Of a DNA stretch of 64,000 nucleotides, positions 21,125 through 32,663 are shown one piece after another; the stretch's first letter is position 1; each line of letters starts with the position of its first letter. The position numbers and the translations under genes were made by a program. This DNA comes from Candidatus Pantoea haifensis (GTDB taxonomy: Bacteria > Pseudomonadota > Gammaproteobacteria > Enterobacterales > Enterobacteriaceae): NCBI GenBank assembly GCA_018842655.1, contig JAGTWN010000004.1:558001-622000 (forward strand), read 5' to 3'. Under the pieces are notes generated by a model, which was given only the letters and a program-made list of their open reading frames with translations, was not told where the DNA came from and searched no databases.

Positions 21125-22135
21125 ATGCTTTATCCTATCGTCCGACCGGCGCTGTTTAAGCTCGATCCCGAGCGCGCGCACGAACTCACTTTTCAGCAAC
21201 TGCGTTTTATGAGTGGTACGCCGCTGGAAGGATTGATCCGCCAGAATCTACCGTCGCGTCCCGTCACCTGTATGGGGCTGACTTTCAAAAACCCGCTTGG
21301 CCTGGCAGCCGGTCTGGATAAAAACGCCGAATGTATTGATGCTTTCGGTGCCATGGGCTTTGGCTTTGTGGAAGTCGGAACGGTCACACCGCGTGCACAG
21401 GCGGGAAATGACAAGCCGCGTATGTTCCGCTTAGTCGAAGCGGAAGGGATCATTAACCGTATGGGCTTTAATAATCTGGGTGTCGACCATCTGGTGGAGA
21501 ATGTCAAAAAGGCGCGCTTTAAGGGCATCCTCGGCATTAATATCGGCAAAAATAAAGATACGCCAGTTGAACAGGGCAAAGACGATTATTTAATTTGTAT
21601 GGAAAAGACGTATGCCTATGCCGGATATATCGCTGTCAATATTTCCTCGCCGAACACGCCCGGTTTACGTTCCCTGCAATACGGTGAAGCATTAGACGAT
21701 CTTCTCAGTTCAATTAAAGCGAAACAAAAAGAACTGGAACAGCGTCATCTGAAATATGTCCCGGTGGCCGTAAAAATTGCGCCTGATCTTTCTGAAGAAG
21801 AATTAATTCAGGTTGCTGACAGTTTAATTCGCCATCAAATTGACGGCGTTATTGCCTGCAATACCACCCTTGACCGCTCGTTGGTAAATGGCCTCAAATA
21901 CAGCGACGAAGCGGGCGGATTAAGCGGTCGTCCGGTTCAGTCACGCAGCACCGCTGTTATCCAGCGTCTGTCGCAAGAATTACAGGGGCGTTTACCGATT
22001 ATTGGCGTTGGCGGGATCGATTCTCTTACTGCCGCACGCGAAAAAATGGCGGCGGGTGCAACTCTGGTACAAATTTATTCCGGCTTTATTTATAAGGGGC
22101 CGGGTTTAATTAAAAATATCGTGACCCATCTCTAA
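21125..22135 (+). CDS. pyrD: Dihydroorotate dehydrogenase (quinone), class 2
   Basis: The 336 residues, as in E. coli, oxidise dihydroorotate to orotate on the inner membrane with quinone as acceptor, in pyrimidine biosynthesis. An N-terminal amphipathic helix region precedes the FMN barrel. The catalytic-serine segment [14 protein letters not shown] and the FMN-phosphate segment GVGGIDS are present. AGGAG lies upstream of the ATG at 21125; an in-frame upstream ATG at 21026 is not supported by the family. The pathway's catabolic counterpart, rut, is also in this window. Confidence 0.98.
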   Translation: MLYPIVRPALFKLDPERAHELTFQQLRFMSGTPLEGLIRQNLPSRPVTCMGLTFKNPLGLAAGLDKNAECIDAFGAMGFGFVEVGTVTPRAQAGNDKPRMFRLVEAEGIINRMGFNNLGVDHLVENVKKARFKGILGINIGKNKDTPVEQGKDDYLICMEKTYAYAGYIAVNISSPNTPGLRSLQYGEALDDLLSSIKAKQKELEQRHLKYVPVAVKIAPDLSEEELIQVADSLIRHQIDGVIACNTTLDRSLVNGLKYSDEAGGLSGRPVQSRSTAVIQRLSQELQGRLPIIGVGGIDSLTAAREKMAAGATLVQIYSGFIYKGPGLIKNIVTHL

Positions 22136-22276
22136 GACTTTTCCCACAATAGCGTGCCGAGGGGTTTATTTCTCTCTTCGGCTCGTTTATATTTTGGCCT
22201 GTAGCACATTTTTCAGTTTTTCCTTAGGTCGCCTGGTTCGCGTGCTTAAGCGAAGCGGTTAACTACAGGGCACACC

Positions 22277-22819
22277 ATGAAAATCAAACCTGATGACAAC
22301 TGGCGTTGGTATTTTGACGCCGAGCACGACCGGATGATGCTTGATCTGGCTGACGGTATGCTTTTTCGTTCCCGTTATTCTCGCAAAATGCTCACGCCGG
22401 ATGCGTTCAATGACACGGGATTCTGCGTTGACGATGCCGCCCTTTATTACACCTTTGAAGAGAAGTGCCGCCAAACTAAATTAAGCAGCCATCAACGCGC
22501 TGAGCTTGTATTAAATGCGCTGGTTGCCGCCCGTTTTTTGAAACCATTAATGCCCAAGAGCTGGCATTTTTCCAGCAATCAGCAATGTCTGCAGCCAACT
22601 GTCGGTGAAATGGTTGAAGTGACACTGGCTGATAATGGCGAGCAGGTGCGCTTACTGGTAGTTGAAAATGGCGACAATGCAGCACTCTGTTTACTGGCAC
22701 AGCCGGCATTGACGCTGGCGGGTAAAAATATGGTATTGGGCGATGCGATTAAAGTGATGAACGATCGTCTTCAACCGCATCGTCAGGAAAATACACCGCG
22801 TTACGCCTACGCGGTGTAA
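22277..22819 (+). CDS. zapC: Cell division protein ZapC
   Basis: The 180-residue cytoplasmic protein binds FtsZ and promotes protofilament bundling at the Z ring. Its start [20 protein letters not shown] and length match E. coli ZapC (YcbW). It lies downstream of pyrD as in E. coli and converges with ycbX with three bases between stops. Confidence 0.96.
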   Translation: MKIKPDDNWRWYFDAEHDRMMLDLADGMLFRSRYSRKMLTPDAFNDTGFCVDDAALYYTFEEKCRQTKLSSHQRAELVLNALVAARFLKPLMPKSWHFSSNQQCLQPTVGEMVEVTLADNGEQVRLLVVENGDNAALCLLAQPALTLAGKNMVLGDAIKVMNDRLQPHRQENTPRYAYAV

Positions 22820-22822
22820 TTA

Positions 22823-23932
22823 TCAAGCCAGTTCGATATCGCCTGACGGAACACAACTGCAACTTAAAATTGTGCCGTCAGGACGAATGGCACTCTGCTT
22901 TAATGCTTTTACTTCGCCTGATACCAGCGTCATTTTGCAACTGCCACATATTCCCGCCCGACAGGAATAGGGAATACGAAAGCCCTGCATCTCTAACTGC
23001 TCCAGCAATACCTGCTGGTTATCACCGCTAAACTGTTTGCCCTGATAATCAATAGTCAGCTTCGCCTGCGCCTGCTGCTGCGGTTTTATGCTTTGTACCA
23101 CTTCACCAGCACCATAGGCGCGCGGTGTATGACGTTTAAGCACCTTGACTTCATCACCCACGCGGATCACGCCGCTGCTACGCGCCACTAAATTTAAGCC
23201 AAAATCGATGTCGCCACTGCCATCCTGTGCACTGCGGAAACGCTGTAGCGTGGCGAGCGGCTGACTATCAACATGTTTGCGGCCGCTTTCCGGGCTGACG
23301 GTCGTCAGAACGCAGCGGCTGCACGGCTTCGGCACCTCAAACGTAACGCCGCCAATGGCAATTTCTGCCCAACTGTCTTCATCCCAGGCCGCCGCGCCAT
23401 TGACCACCAGGTTAGGCCGAAACTGCTCCATGCGGATGCTGGCGGGACAACGCTGTTGCAGATCGTGTAACGAGGCGCTGTTTGTCAACAGGAAGGGGTA
23501 GCCGTCGGCGAAACCCAGTGGCACAGCGGGAAGACGTTTAACCCGACGAGATGGCTGCGGACCGATCCAGCGCAACTGCACTTCACGTGGGAAAAAGCGG
23601 CTCAGCCATTGGTTGATCTCTTCCGGCGCGATGCGTGAGGTGAAGTGATTACCCCAGACTTCGGTCGGCTGCTCCTGCGGGGTGAAATCACCGAAGCGAA
23701 TCAGTGACTGACTGCCATCCGGGGCCTGTAAAAACAACCCGTCTGGCAAAACCGCCGGGGTGAAACGCACCATTTCCGGGTACTGACGTGCCGTAATAAA
23801 GGTGCCATTTGGCTCGGTCACCATGAAGATGCGATCAAACGCCAGGCCCGTTTCTAAAACCTGTGCGTGCGACAGGTGCAATCCCCGCATTGATTTTACC
23901 GGATGAATAAATAAGCGGGTAAGCGTAATCAT
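22823..23932 (-). CDS. ycbX: MOSC and 2Fe-2S domain protein YcbX
   Basis: The 369-residue protein joins an N-terminal MOSC_N/MOSC module, related to molybdenum-cofactor sulfurases, to a C-terminal plant-type ferredoxin domain with CRAGICGSC and a distal Cys. In E. coli, YcbX takes part in molybdenum-cofactor-dependent reduction and detoxification of N-hydroxylated base analogues. I start at [15 protein letters not shown]; a longer frame reaching 24064 lacks family support. It is divergent from rlmL. Confidence 0.94.
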   Translation of the reverse strand: MITLTRLFIHPVKSMRGLHLSHAQVLETGLAFDRIFMVTEPNGTFITARQYPEMVRFTPAVLPDGLFLQAPDGSQSLIRFGDFTPQEQPTEVWGNHFTSRIAPEEINQWLSRFFPREVQLRWIGPQPSRRVKRLPAVPLGFADGYPFLLTNSASLHDLQQRCPASIRMEQFRPNLVVNGAAAWDEDSWAEIAIGGVTFEVPKPCSRCVLTTVSPESGRKHVDSQPLATLQRFRSAQDGSGDIDFGLNLVARSSGVIRVGDEVKVLKRHTPRAYGAGEVVQSIKPQQQAQAKLTIDYQGKQFSGDNQQVLLEQLEMQGFRIPYSCRAGICGSCKMTLVSGEVKALKQSAIRPDGTILSCSCVPSGDIELA

Positions 23933-24041
23933 GGCAATCTCCTTGCAACCAGGGCAAAAGACAAAAGAAGCTAACTTTATGACATAGGTCTGCGATTCGC
24001 TATAATGCGCATCAATTTTCTCAAGTGTAAGAAGTGACGAT

Positions 24042-26156
24042 ATGAATTCTCTGTTTGCCAGCACGGCGCGTGGGCTCGAAGAGCTGCTAAAAAGTGAGCT
24101 GGACGCGCTGGGTGCGCAAGATTTACAAGTGGTGCAGGGAGGCGTTCACTTCGAGGCTGACGATCGTGTCATGTATCAAAGCCTGATGTGGAGCCGCCTG
24201 GCATCACGTATTTTGCTGCCGCTGGGAGAATTTGGCGTCTACAGCGATCTCGATCTCTATCTCGGCGTGCAAAGCGTGGACTGGCCCGCCATGTTTGGCA
24301 GTGATAAAACCTTTGTCGTGCACTTTAGCGGCACGAACGACGCTATCCGTAACAGCCAGTTTGGCGCATTGAAAGTCAAAGATGCCATTGTTGACAGTTT
24401 CACCCGCCAGAAGCGCGAACGGCCAAATGTGGATCGCGAGCAACCCGATATTCGTATCAACGTCTGGCTGAATAACGATCGCGCCAGTATTGCGCTGGAT
24501 CTGAGCGGCAATGCGCTGCATCAGCGTGGCTATCGTCAGCAGACCGGTCAGGCCCCGCTGAAAGAGAACCTGGCGGCCGCCATTGTGCTGCGTTCCGGCT
24601 GGCAATCCACGACACCGCTCATCGATCCGATGTGTGGGTCAGGTACGCTATTGATTGAAGCTGCGTTAATTGCCTGCGATCGTGCGCCGGGTCTGCTGCG
24701 TAATCACTGGGGTTTTACGGCCTGGAGCCAGTTTAACGACGCATTGTGGCGTGAAGTGAAAAGCGAGGCGCAAACGCGCGCGCGCGCTGGTACAGCTGCT
24801 GCTCAGGCACGTTTCTTTGGCTACGACAATAATGGTCGCGTGCTGGAATGGGCGCAGGCTAATGCGCGTCGCGCAGGCGTATTTGAGCTGTTTACCTTTG
24901 CCCGACAGGATGTGTTGAAACTCAAAAACCCGCTCGCACCGGAGATTCACGGTACGGTTCTCAGCAACCCGCCTTACGGTGAACGTCTTGAGAGCGAACC
25001 GGCGCTGATTGCCTTGCACAGCCAGCTTGGTCGTCTCATGAAACAGCACTTCGGCGGCTGGAATTTATCGCTGTTCAGCGCCTCACCCGAGCTGCTGAGC
25101 TGTCTGCAATTACGCGCCGATCGCCAGTTCAAAGCGAAAAATGGTCCACTGGATTGTGTGCAGAAAAATTATCAGCTGTCGGTCAGCAGCGGTGAAAGCG
25201 TCAACCAGATTGCTGAAGATTATGCTAACCGCCTGCGCAAAAATCTCAAGAAGCTGGAGAAGTGGGCACGTCAGGAAAATATTGAATGCTATCGTCTCTA
25301 TGATGCCGACCTGCCAGATTACAACGTTGCGGTTGACCGCTACGCCGATTGGGTAGTGATTCAGGAATATGCGCCGCCAAAAACTATCGATCCTGCTAAA
25401 GCGCGCCAGCGTCTGTTTGATGTTATCAGCGCCACGCTGGCGGTGCTGGAATTGCCGGCTAATCGTCTGATCCTGAAAACGCGCGAGCGTCAAAAAGGCA
25501 AAGCGCAATATCAAAAACTGAGTGAGAAGGGCGACTATTTCGACGTTCAGGAATTTAACGCACGTTTTTGGGTAAACCTGACGGATTATCTTGATACGGG
25601 TTTATTCCTTGATCACCGTATCGCACGCAAAATGCTGGGCCAAATGAGCCAGGGCAAAGATTTCTTAAATCTGTTTGCTTACACCGGCACAGCCAGTGTG
25701 CATGCAGGGCTGGGCGGCGCACGATCCACCACCACGGTGGATATGTCCCGTACTTATCTGGAATGGGCAGAGCGCAATTTACGCCTGAATGGTCTGACCG
25801 GACGTCAGCATCGCCTGATGCAGGCCGACTGCCTGAGCTGGCTGAACGAAAGCGAGGAGAAATTTGACCTGATCTTTATCGATCCGCCGACCTTCTCTAA
25901 CTCTAAGCGTATGGAAGAGAGCTTTGACGTGCAGCGCGATCATATGATGCTGATGCGCAATCTGAAGCGTCTGCTGCGTCCGGGCGGCACCATTATGTTC
26001 TCTAACAATAAACGCGGTTTCAAAATGGATCTGGAAGGCATGCAGGCGTTAGGCCTGAAAGCGCAGGATATCACCCAGAAGACCCAGTCGCAGGATTTTG
26101 CGCGTAACCGTCAAATTCACAACTGCTGGCTGATCACTCACGCCGGTAAGGAATAA
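24042..26156 (+). CDS. rlmL: Bifunctional 23S rRNA methyltransferase RlmKL
   Basis: The 704-residue fusion enzyme makes m2G2445 (RlmL part) and m7G2069 (RlmK part) in 23S rRNA. A THUMP domain lies at about residues 40-155. The first methyltransferase has [15 protein letters not shown] and the catalytic NPPY ([10 protein letters not shown]). The second has [16 protein letters not shown] and [11 protein letters not shown]. The length is close to E. coli (702). It lies directly before uup. Confidence 0.97.
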   Translation: MNSLFASTARGLEELLKSELDALGAQDLQVVQGGVHFEADDRVMYQSLMWSRLASRILLPLGEFGVYSDLDLYLGVQSVDWPAMFGSDKTFVVHFSGTNDAIRNSQFGALKVKDAIVDSFTRQKRERPNVDREQPDIRINVWLNNDRASIALDLSGNALHQRGYRQQTGQAPLKENLAAAIVLRSGWQSTTPLIDPMCGSGTLLIEAALIACDRAPGLLRNHWGFTAWSQFNDALWREVKSEAQTRARAGTAAAQARFFGYDNNGRVLEWAQANARRAGVFELFTFARQDVLKLKNPLAPEIHGTVLSNPPYGERLESEPALIALHSQLGRLMKQHFGGWNLSLFSASPELLSCLQLRADRQFKAKNGPLDCVQKNYQLSVSSGESVNQIAEDYANRLRKNLKKLEKWARQENIECYRLYDADLPDYNVAVDRYADWVVIQEYAPPKTIDPAKARQRLFDVISATLAVLELPANRLILKTRERQKGKAQYQKLSEKGDYFDVQEFNARFWVNLTDYLDTGLFLDHRIARKMLGQMSQGKDFLNLFAYTGTASVHAGLGGARSTTTVDMSRTYLEWAERNLRLNGLTGRQHRLMQADCLSWLNESEEKFDLIFIDPPTFSNSKRMEESFDVQRDHMMLMRNLKRLLRPGGTIMFSNNKRGFKMDLEGMQALGLKAQDITQKTQSQDFARNRQIHNCWLITHAGKE

Positions 26157-26162
26157 GTTTAC

Positions 26163-28081
26163 ATGTCATTAATCAGTATTCACGGTGCCTATCTCTCTTT
26201 CAGCGATGCGCCGTTGCTCGATAATACCGAGCTGCACATAGAAGAGAACGAGCGCGTCTGTCTGGTGGGGCGTAACGGCGCGGGTAAATCCACCCTGATG
26301 AAAATCATTAACGGCGAACAACCGCTTGATGATGGCCGTATCATTTATGAAACCGATTTAGTGGTGTCGCGTTTGCAGCAGGATCCACCGCGTAATATCA
26401 CGGGATCGGTTTACGACTTCGTTGCTGAAGGCGTAGAAGAGCAGGCTGAACATTTAAAGGCCTATCACGCGATTTCGCATGTGGTAATGGAAGATCCAAG
26501 CGAGAAAAACCTCAATGAGATGGCGCGATTGCAGAGCATTCTTGACCATCAAAATTTGTGGCAGTTAGAAAGCCGCATCAATGATGTTTTACAGCAGATT
26601 GGCCTGGAACCCGATACCGAACTCTCTTCGCTGTCGGGCGGCTGGCTGCGTAAGGCCGCACTGGGCCGTGCGCTGGTCAGCAATCCGCGCGTGCTGATGC
26701 TGGATGAACCCACCAACCACCTTGATATCGAAACCATCGACTGGCTGGAAACGTTCCTGAAAATCTTTACTGGCAGCATTGTATTTATCTCGCACGACCG
26801 TTCTTTCATTCGCAACATGGCGACGCGCATTGTCGATCTCGATCGTGGCAAACTGGTCTCATGGCCGGGCAACTACGATCAGTATCTGGAAGGGAAAGAA
26901 GAGGCGCTGCGCGTTGAAGAGATGCAAAACGCTGAATTTGACCGCAAGCTGGCTCAGGAAGAGGTCTGGATCCGCCAGGGTATCAAAGCGCGTCGTACCC
27001 GTAATGAAGGGCGCGTGCGTGCTCTGAAGGCGCTGCGTCGTGAACGTTCAGAACGCCGTGAAGTGATGGGTAAAGCCAACATGCAGGTAGGCGAAGCCTC
27101 GCGTTCCGGCAAAATTGTTTTTGAACTGGAGCAGGTTAACTACGCCGTTGGCGGCAAAACGCTGGTGAAGGATTTCTCCTCACAGGTTCAGCGCGGCGAC
27201 AAAATTGCCCTTATCGGCCCGAACGGTTGCGGTAAAACCACGCTGCTGCGTTTGATGCTGCAACAGCTCAAAGCTGACAGTGGACGTGTACATTCTGGTA
27301 CTAAACTGGAAGTCGCCTATTTTGACCAGCACCGCGCTGAGCTCGATCCTGACCGCACCGTGATGGATAACCTGGCCGAGGGTAAACAGGAAGTCATGGT
27401 AAATGGCAAACCGCGCCATGTGCTGGGATATTTACAGGACTTCCTGTTCCATCCGAAGCGGGCCATGACGCCGGTGCGCGCATTGTCCGGTGGAGAGCGG
27501 AACCGCTTGCTGTTGGCACGTCTGTTTCTGCGCCCCAGCAATCTGATGATCCTCGATGAACCGACCAATGACCTCGACGTCGAAACGCTGGAACTGCTCG
27601 AGGAGCTGATTGAGGGTTATCAGGGCACGGTTTTACTGGTGAGTCACGACCGTCAGTTTGTTGATAACACCGTGACGGAGTGTTGGATCTTCGAAGGCAA
27701 CGGTGAAATTGGCACGTTTGTTGGCGGCTACCACGATGCCCAACAGCAGCGGGCTGCTTATAAGCAACAAAAATCAGTGACCATGGCTAAAGCCGCTACG
27801 CCAGTCGCTAAACCGGCGGCAGAAAAAATGATTCTGCCAAACGTAGCGCCAACAAACTAAGCTATAACCTGGCACGGGAGCTTGAGCAGTTACCGCAGAA
27901 GCTTGAGCAACTGGAAGCCCGTATTGGCGAATTGCAGACTAAAATGAGTCACCCCGATTTCTTTGGTCAGCCGCACGATAAAACCCAGCCAGTGTTAGAT
28001 GAACTGGCGCAAACAGAGCAGGCGCTGGAAACTGCTTTTGCCCGCTGGGAAGAGCTTGAGTCACTGAAAAACGGTGCGTAG
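26163..28081 (+). CDS. uup: ABC-F ATPase Uup (one frameshift near the 3' end)
   Basis: This soluble ABC-F protein has two nucleotide-binding domains. The first has GRNGAGKST, LSGGWLRKAALG and LMLDEPTNHLD; the second has GPNGCGKTT, LSGGERNRLLLA and LMILDEPTNDLD. Family members act on the ribosome and affect precise transposon excision. The frame breaks at the A run 27823-27828. One added A restores DSAKRSANKLSYNLARELEQ and the C-terminal coiled-coil nucleic-acid-binding domain, ending ESLKNGA at 28081. The rebuilt protein has about 639 residues. Confidence 0.95.
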
Positions 28082-28097
28082 TTAAAAAGGAAAGAGG

Positions 28098-29365
28098 ATG
28101 TGTTCAGCAGATAAAACTGGCGCGTGGATACTTTGCCCACAGTGCGATTTAATGGTAAAGCTGCCGGATATTCCTGTTGGCAGCCGTGCGACCTGTCCGC
28201 GCTGCCATACTAACCTGGCGGCAAACTGGCACGAGCCGCGCAAACGCCCCACCGGCTATGCACTGGCGGCGCTTTTTATGCTGCTGTTAGCGAACCTTTT
28301 TCCTTTTATCAATATGAAAGTGGCGGGGATCAGCAGTCAGATTTCGCTGATGCAAATTCCCCGGGTGATGGTCACTGAGGATTACGGCAGTCTCGCCACG
28401 CTATTTTTACTGTTTGTGCAGGCCATTCCCGCCTTTTGTATGCTGGCGATCATTCTGCTGGTCAACCCAGTCCGTTTGCCTGTGGGCCTGAAACGCATAC
28501 TGGCCCGCATTCTGTTTCAGCTTCGCAACTGGGGTATGGCCGAGATTTTTATGGCCGGCGTGCTGGTCAGCTTCGTCAAGCTCATGGCCTATGGTGAAAT
28601 AGGTTTGCAAACCAGTTTCTGGCCGTGGTGCCTGTTTTGCGTGTTGCATTTGCGTGCCTTCCAGTGCGTTGACCGCCGTTGGCTATGGCAACAGATTGCA
28701 CCAACGCCTGCATTACAAAACCCACCAAAAGTAGGCGTCACCGGTCTTCGTCAGGGCTTGCGGTCTTGTCCCTGCTGTACGGCGGTGTTGCCTGTCGATC
28801 AGCGCGCCTGTACCCGCTGCGGGGTTATTGCTCACGCCCGGCGTAAGCACAGCCTGCAATGGACTCTGGCGCTGCTGATGACTTCCGTCATGCTTTATGT
28901 TCCTGCCAATATTTTGCCCATCATGGTGACTGAGATGCTGGGGACGGCCAGCCCGTCAAATATCATGGCCGGGGTTATTTTGCTCTGGAGTGACGGCTCC
29001 TATCCGGTGGCGCTGGTGATTTTCATTGCCAGCATCATGGTACCTACCCTGAAAATGCTGGCGATTGGCTGGCTGTGCTGGGATGCCAGCGGACGCGGCA
29101 GCCGCGACAGCCACAAAATGCATTTTATCTATGAGGTGGTCGAATTTGTTGGCCGCTGGTCAATGATCGACGTGTTTGTGATTGCTGTGCTCTCTGCGCT
29201 GGTGCGTATGGGGCAGTTAATGAGTGTGTATCCTGCATGGGGGCGGTGTTATTTGCGCTGGTGGTGATTTTGACCATGATCGCCGCGATGACTTTTGACC
29301 CTCGCCTGACCTGGGATCGTGAACGCGAAAATAAAATAAAGGAGCTGCGGCTTGACGGAAACTAA
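28098..29365 (+). CDS. pqiA: Intermembrane transport protein PqiA (one frameshift)
   Basis: This inner-membrane protein works with the MCE protein PqiB and lipoprotein PqiC in lipid transport between membranes. It has two copies of the PqiA domain, each led by a zinc-ribbon (CPQCD...CPRCH and CPCCTA...CTRCG) and followed by about four membrane segments. The frame breaks near 29237; one added A gives YPAMGAVLFALVVI and extends to the stop at 29363-29365, giving about 422 residues. Its 3' end overlaps the pqiB start. Confidence 0.94.
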
Positions 29366-30996
29366 CCCCCTGGCCATGCAAAAGTAGAGCAGATCAAGCG
29401 ATGGTCGCCGGTCTGGATTGTCCCTGTTGTTACCCTGTTGATTGGCGGATGGATTCTGTTCTATCACTTTAGCCATCAAGGGCCGCGAGTTACCCTGATT
29501 ACGGAAAATGCAGAGGGCATTGAAGCGGGCAAAACTGCCATCAAAAGCCGCAGCGTGAATGTCGGTGTGGTAGAGAGTGCAGTGCTGACGGATGATCTCC
29601 ATCATGTTGAAATCACAGCACGCCTGAATTCCGGTATGGAAAAGTTGCTACACGGCGACAGCGTGTTTTGGGTGGTGAAACCACAAGTCGGGCGAGAGGG
29701 CATTACCGGCCTGGGCACCTTGCTTTCCGGGGCGTATATCGAACTGCAACCCGGCAGTAAAAACGAACAGCCTGAACAATACCCGTTGCTGGATGCGCCA
29801 CCGCTGGCGCCGCCTGATGCCAAAGGTATTCGTATTACGCTCGACAGTAAGAAAGCAGGTCAGCTTAACCCGGGCGATCCCGTGCTGTTCCGTGGTTACC
29901 GTGTCGGCACGGTCGAAACCAGTAGCTTCGACACAGATAAACGAATGATGACCTATCAGTTATTTATCTCTGCCCCCTATGACCGCCTTGTCACCACTAA
30001 CGTGCGCTTCTGGAAAGACAGCGGCATTGCGGTTGACATGTCTGCGTCAGGCATGCGCGTTGAGATGGGCTCTTTAACGACCCTGTTCAGCGGGGGCGTG
30101 AGCTTTGACGTGCCAGAGGGTTGGGAATTAGGTAAAGCTGCTGAGAACAAAGCGGATTATCATCTGTTTGATGATCAGCGTAGCATCCAGGACTCGCTCT
30201 ACACTAATCATATCGACTATCTGATGTATTTTACTGACTCGATCCGTGGCCTGCAGGTTGGCGCGCCGGTTGAGTTCCGCGGTATTCGTCTGGGAACCGT
30301 TGCAGAAGTGCCGTTTATGAAGGGGGAGAAAATCAGGCGCTTAATGATGATTATCGCGTTCCTGTGCTGATCCGCATAGAGCCGGACCGCTTTATCAGTC
30401 GACTCGGCGAGAATTTCGATCTTGAGCAACATCTGCAGGATGGCAAGAGGCGTGGGCTGCGCGCAACGCTGAAAACCGGCAACCTGCTGTCAGGCTCACT
30501 TTATGTCGATCTCGATTTTTACGAAAATGCGGCACCTTATAAGGGGCCGAATAAGATATTGGGTTATGAAGTGATCCCAACCGTCAGCGGTGGCTTAAGC
30601 CAGATTCAACAGAAACTGATGGCTGCGCTGGACAAAATCAACGGTCTGCCGCTGAACGGATTGCTTAATCAGGCAACCGGTACGCTGAAAGAGAGCCAGC
30701 GCACCATGCGCGATCTGCAACGTACCATTGAAAATATCAACAAGGTTACCAGCAGCCCGGCAATGAAAACGCTGCCGGAAGATATGCAGCAAACCCTGCG
30801 TGAGCTGAATCGGAGTATGAAAGGTCTGCAGCCAGGGTCACCTGCTTACAGTAAGTTGGTGGGAGATATGCAGCGCCTGGATCAGGTCTTGCGTGAACTG
30901 CAACCGGTACTGAAAACGCTGAACAGTAAGAGCAATGCGTTGGTGTTTGAAGCCAAACCGGGACAGGATCCCCAGCCAAAGAGGGCGAAACAGTGA
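29352..30996 (+). CDS. pqiB: Intermembrane transport protein PqiB (two frameshifts)
   Basis: This MCE protein has one N-terminal membrane helix and three MCE domains that stack as rings bridging the periplasm. A TTG start at 29352, overlapping pqiA, gives MTETNPLAMQK-VEQIKRWSPVWIVP as in the family. Breaks lie in AAAA 29380-29383 and GGGGG 30322-30326 (restored KGGENQALNDDYRVPVLIRIEP). The C-terminal region is helical (from SQIQQKLMAALDKINGL) and ends KRAKQ. The rebuilt length is about 548 residues, like E. coli. Confidence 0.92.
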
Positions 30997-31564
30997 AAAA
31001 GGGTTCACACTTCTTGCTGCACTCGCGCTGAGCGCATGCAGTAGCACCATTGATACCACCTATTATCAGCTGCCCTCCGGGGCGGCCTCAATGCACGTGA
31101 GCAGCAGTAGCCAGGCTGCATCACCACAACCGACATTGTGGGTTCAGCAGGTGACAGTGCCCGACTATCTGGCGGGTAACGGATTGGTTTATCAAACCAG
31201 TGACGTGAAATATGTTATCGCAGCGAATAATCTGTGGGCCAGTCCGCTCGATCAACAGTTACAGCAAACGCTGATTACTAATCTCAGCAAAGCGTTACCG
31301 GGAAGATTAGTCTCAGGCTCACCGTTAGGAGAGCAGCATGACACGCTGAACGTTACGGTCACTGGCTTTCAGGGACGTTATGACGGGCAGGCAATCATCA
31401 GCGGCGAATGGACGCTTGAACATCAAGGAAGGTTAACGAAACACGCGTTTAATCTTATGCTGCCGCAAAACGAAGATGGTTATGATGCTTTAGTCAGAAC
31501 GCTTTCTACTGGCTGGCAGCAGGCAGCACAACAAATAGCCAGCAGCGTTGTGGCAGCAAATTAG
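30993..31564 (+). CDS. pqiC: Outer-membrane lipoprotein PqiC (frameshift at the start)
   Basis: A GTG overlapping the pqiB stop (CAGTGA) is the natural start. The following A run 30996-31000 is one base short; adding A gives MKKGFTLLAALALSAC-SS, a lipoprotein signal with lipobox LSAC. The remainder (WVQQVTVPDYLAGNGLVYQTSDVKYVIA) matches PqiC (YmbA/DUF330). PqiC is the outer-membrane partner of PqiB. An apparent upstream start at 30935 in the broken frame is not credible. Confidence 0.92.
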
Positions 31565-31585
31565 GATTAGTTTGATTATTTATCT

Positions 31586-31637
31586 AAGCCCTTGATTAAT
31601 CATGATGTTATTGGTGTGTTAATCAGGGCTTTTTTTG
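31586..31637 (+). terminator. Terminator after pqiC
   Basis: AAGCCCTTGATTAA pairs with TTAATCAGGGCT with one bulge, across a 19-base loop, and is followed by eight T. It lies about 20 bp after the pqiC stop. Confidence 0.8.
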
Positions 31638-31844
31638 ATAGACGAATCAGCAAGATAGAACCATTGACTGAGTCACAAATCGACATTTTTTTGTCGGATT
31701 CAGGTCACATTTATGACATTGGCGTGAATTTTGCGCATTGATCTTTCTCGCTCAAGCAGGTAGAACATTAGAGTGGTTGAACATTAATTCGCCACCTTTT
31801 TCTTTCCACCAGATTCCACAGACCTGATATGAGGGACACGGAGT

Positions 31845-32015
31845 ATGAAGAGACAGAAACGAGACCGCCTTGAGCGCGCCCATTCACGAGGTTATCAAGC
31901 AGGCATCACTGGACGCTCAAAAGAGATGTGTCCGTATCAACTGGTTGACGCTAAGTCTCACTGGTTAGGAGGCTGGCGGCAAGCTATGGAGGACAGGTCG
32001 GCAGCCATTGCCTAG
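31845..32015 (+). CDS. rmf: Ribosome modulation factor RMF
   Basis: A 56-codon gene encodes a very basic protein starting MKRQKRDRLERAHSRGYQ and containing GRSKEMCPYQ and HWLGGWRQAMEDR, nearly identical to E. coli RMF (55 residues). RMF dimerises 70S ribosomes into inactive 100S particles in stationary phase. GGAG lies just upstream of the ATG. It is adjacent to fabA as in E. coli, and the roughly 200 bp upstream presumably holds its promoter. Confidence 0.96.
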   Translation: MKRQKRDRLERAHSRGYQAGITGRSKEMCPYQLVDAKSHWLGGWRQAMEDRSAAIA

Positions 32016-32040
32016 CCGGATGTCACAGAAAAGGGAAGGA

Positions 32041-32065
32041 ACCTCCGCAAAAGGCGGAGGTTTTC
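32041..32065 (+). terminator. Terminator after rmf
   Basis: An eight-bp GC-rich stem, ACCTCCGC / GCGGAGGT, with a five-base loop is followed by TTTTCATTTT. It lies between the converging rmf and fabA genes. Confidence 0.82.
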
Positions 32066-32076
32066 ATTTTCAGGTC

Positions 32077-32595
32077 TCAGAACGCAGCAGTGTCCTTGAA
32101 CAGACCGACTTTTAAATCGCTTGCAGTATAGATCAGGTTGCCGTCGACAAAGACTTCGCCATCCGCCACGCCCATAACCAGTTTGCGATTAATTACACGT
32201 TTGAAGTGAATGCGATAAGTGACTTTTTTCGCATCAGGCAGCACCTGACCGGTGAACTTAACCTCGCCCACACCCAGAGCACGGCCTTTGCCTTCGCCAC
32301 CTAACCAGCCCAGATAGAAGCCCACTAACTGCCACATGGCGTCGAGGCCCAGGCAGCCAGGCATAACGGGATCGCCGATAAAGTGACAGCCAAAGAACCA
32401 CAAGTCAGGATTGATATCTAACTCGGCTTCGACAAAACCTTTATCAAATTTACCGCCGTCTTCGGTCATTTTGACCACGCGGTCCATCATCAACATGTTG
32501 CCTGACGGAAGCGGTGGTCCGTTTTCGCCAAACAATTCACCGCGACCAGACAGAATCAGGTCTTCTTTGGTATAGGATTCGCGTTTATCTACCAT
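32077..32595 (-). CDS. fabA: 3-hydroxydecanoyl-ACP dehydratase/isomerase FabA
   Basis: The 172 residues, as in E. coli, form a hotdog-fold dehydratase that also isomerises trans-2 to cis-3-decenoyl-ACP, the branch point to unsaturated fatty acids. The active-site region [24 protein letters not shown] contains the catalytic His and Asp. A FabR-type operator lies 39-56 bp upstream of the ATG. Confidence 0.98.
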   Translation of the reverse strand: MVDKRESYTKEDLILSGRGELFGENGPPLPSGNMLMMDRVVKMTEDGGKFDKGFVEAELDINPDLWFFGCHFIGDPVMPGCLGLDAMWQLVGFYLGWLGGEGKGRALGVGEVKFTGQVLPDAKKVTYRIHFKRVINRKLVMGVADGEVFVDGNLIYTASDLKVGLFKDTAAF

Positions 32596-32633
32596 GTTTT
32601 CAATAAGCCTTGTTTTAGTGAATCACGAATACT

Positions 32634-32651
32634 AGCGAACAGTTGTACGCT
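32634..32651 (-). promoter_or_regulatory. Probable FabR operator upstream of fabA
   Basis: AGCGAACAGTTGTACGCT is an imperfect palindrome with arms AGCG-N-ACA and TGT-N-CGCT. It resembles the FabR site known at E. coli fabA and fabB, where FabR represses according to the unsaturated acyl pool. A FadR site often lies nearby, but I could not place it. Confidence 0.65.
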
Positions 32652-32663
32652 GAGCAAATCGGA

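Noticed and set aside
24204-25514. Several antisense frames of 120-135 codons opposite rlmL
   Set aside because: They mirror the codon pattern of rlmL on the other strand and overlap each other without family similarity.
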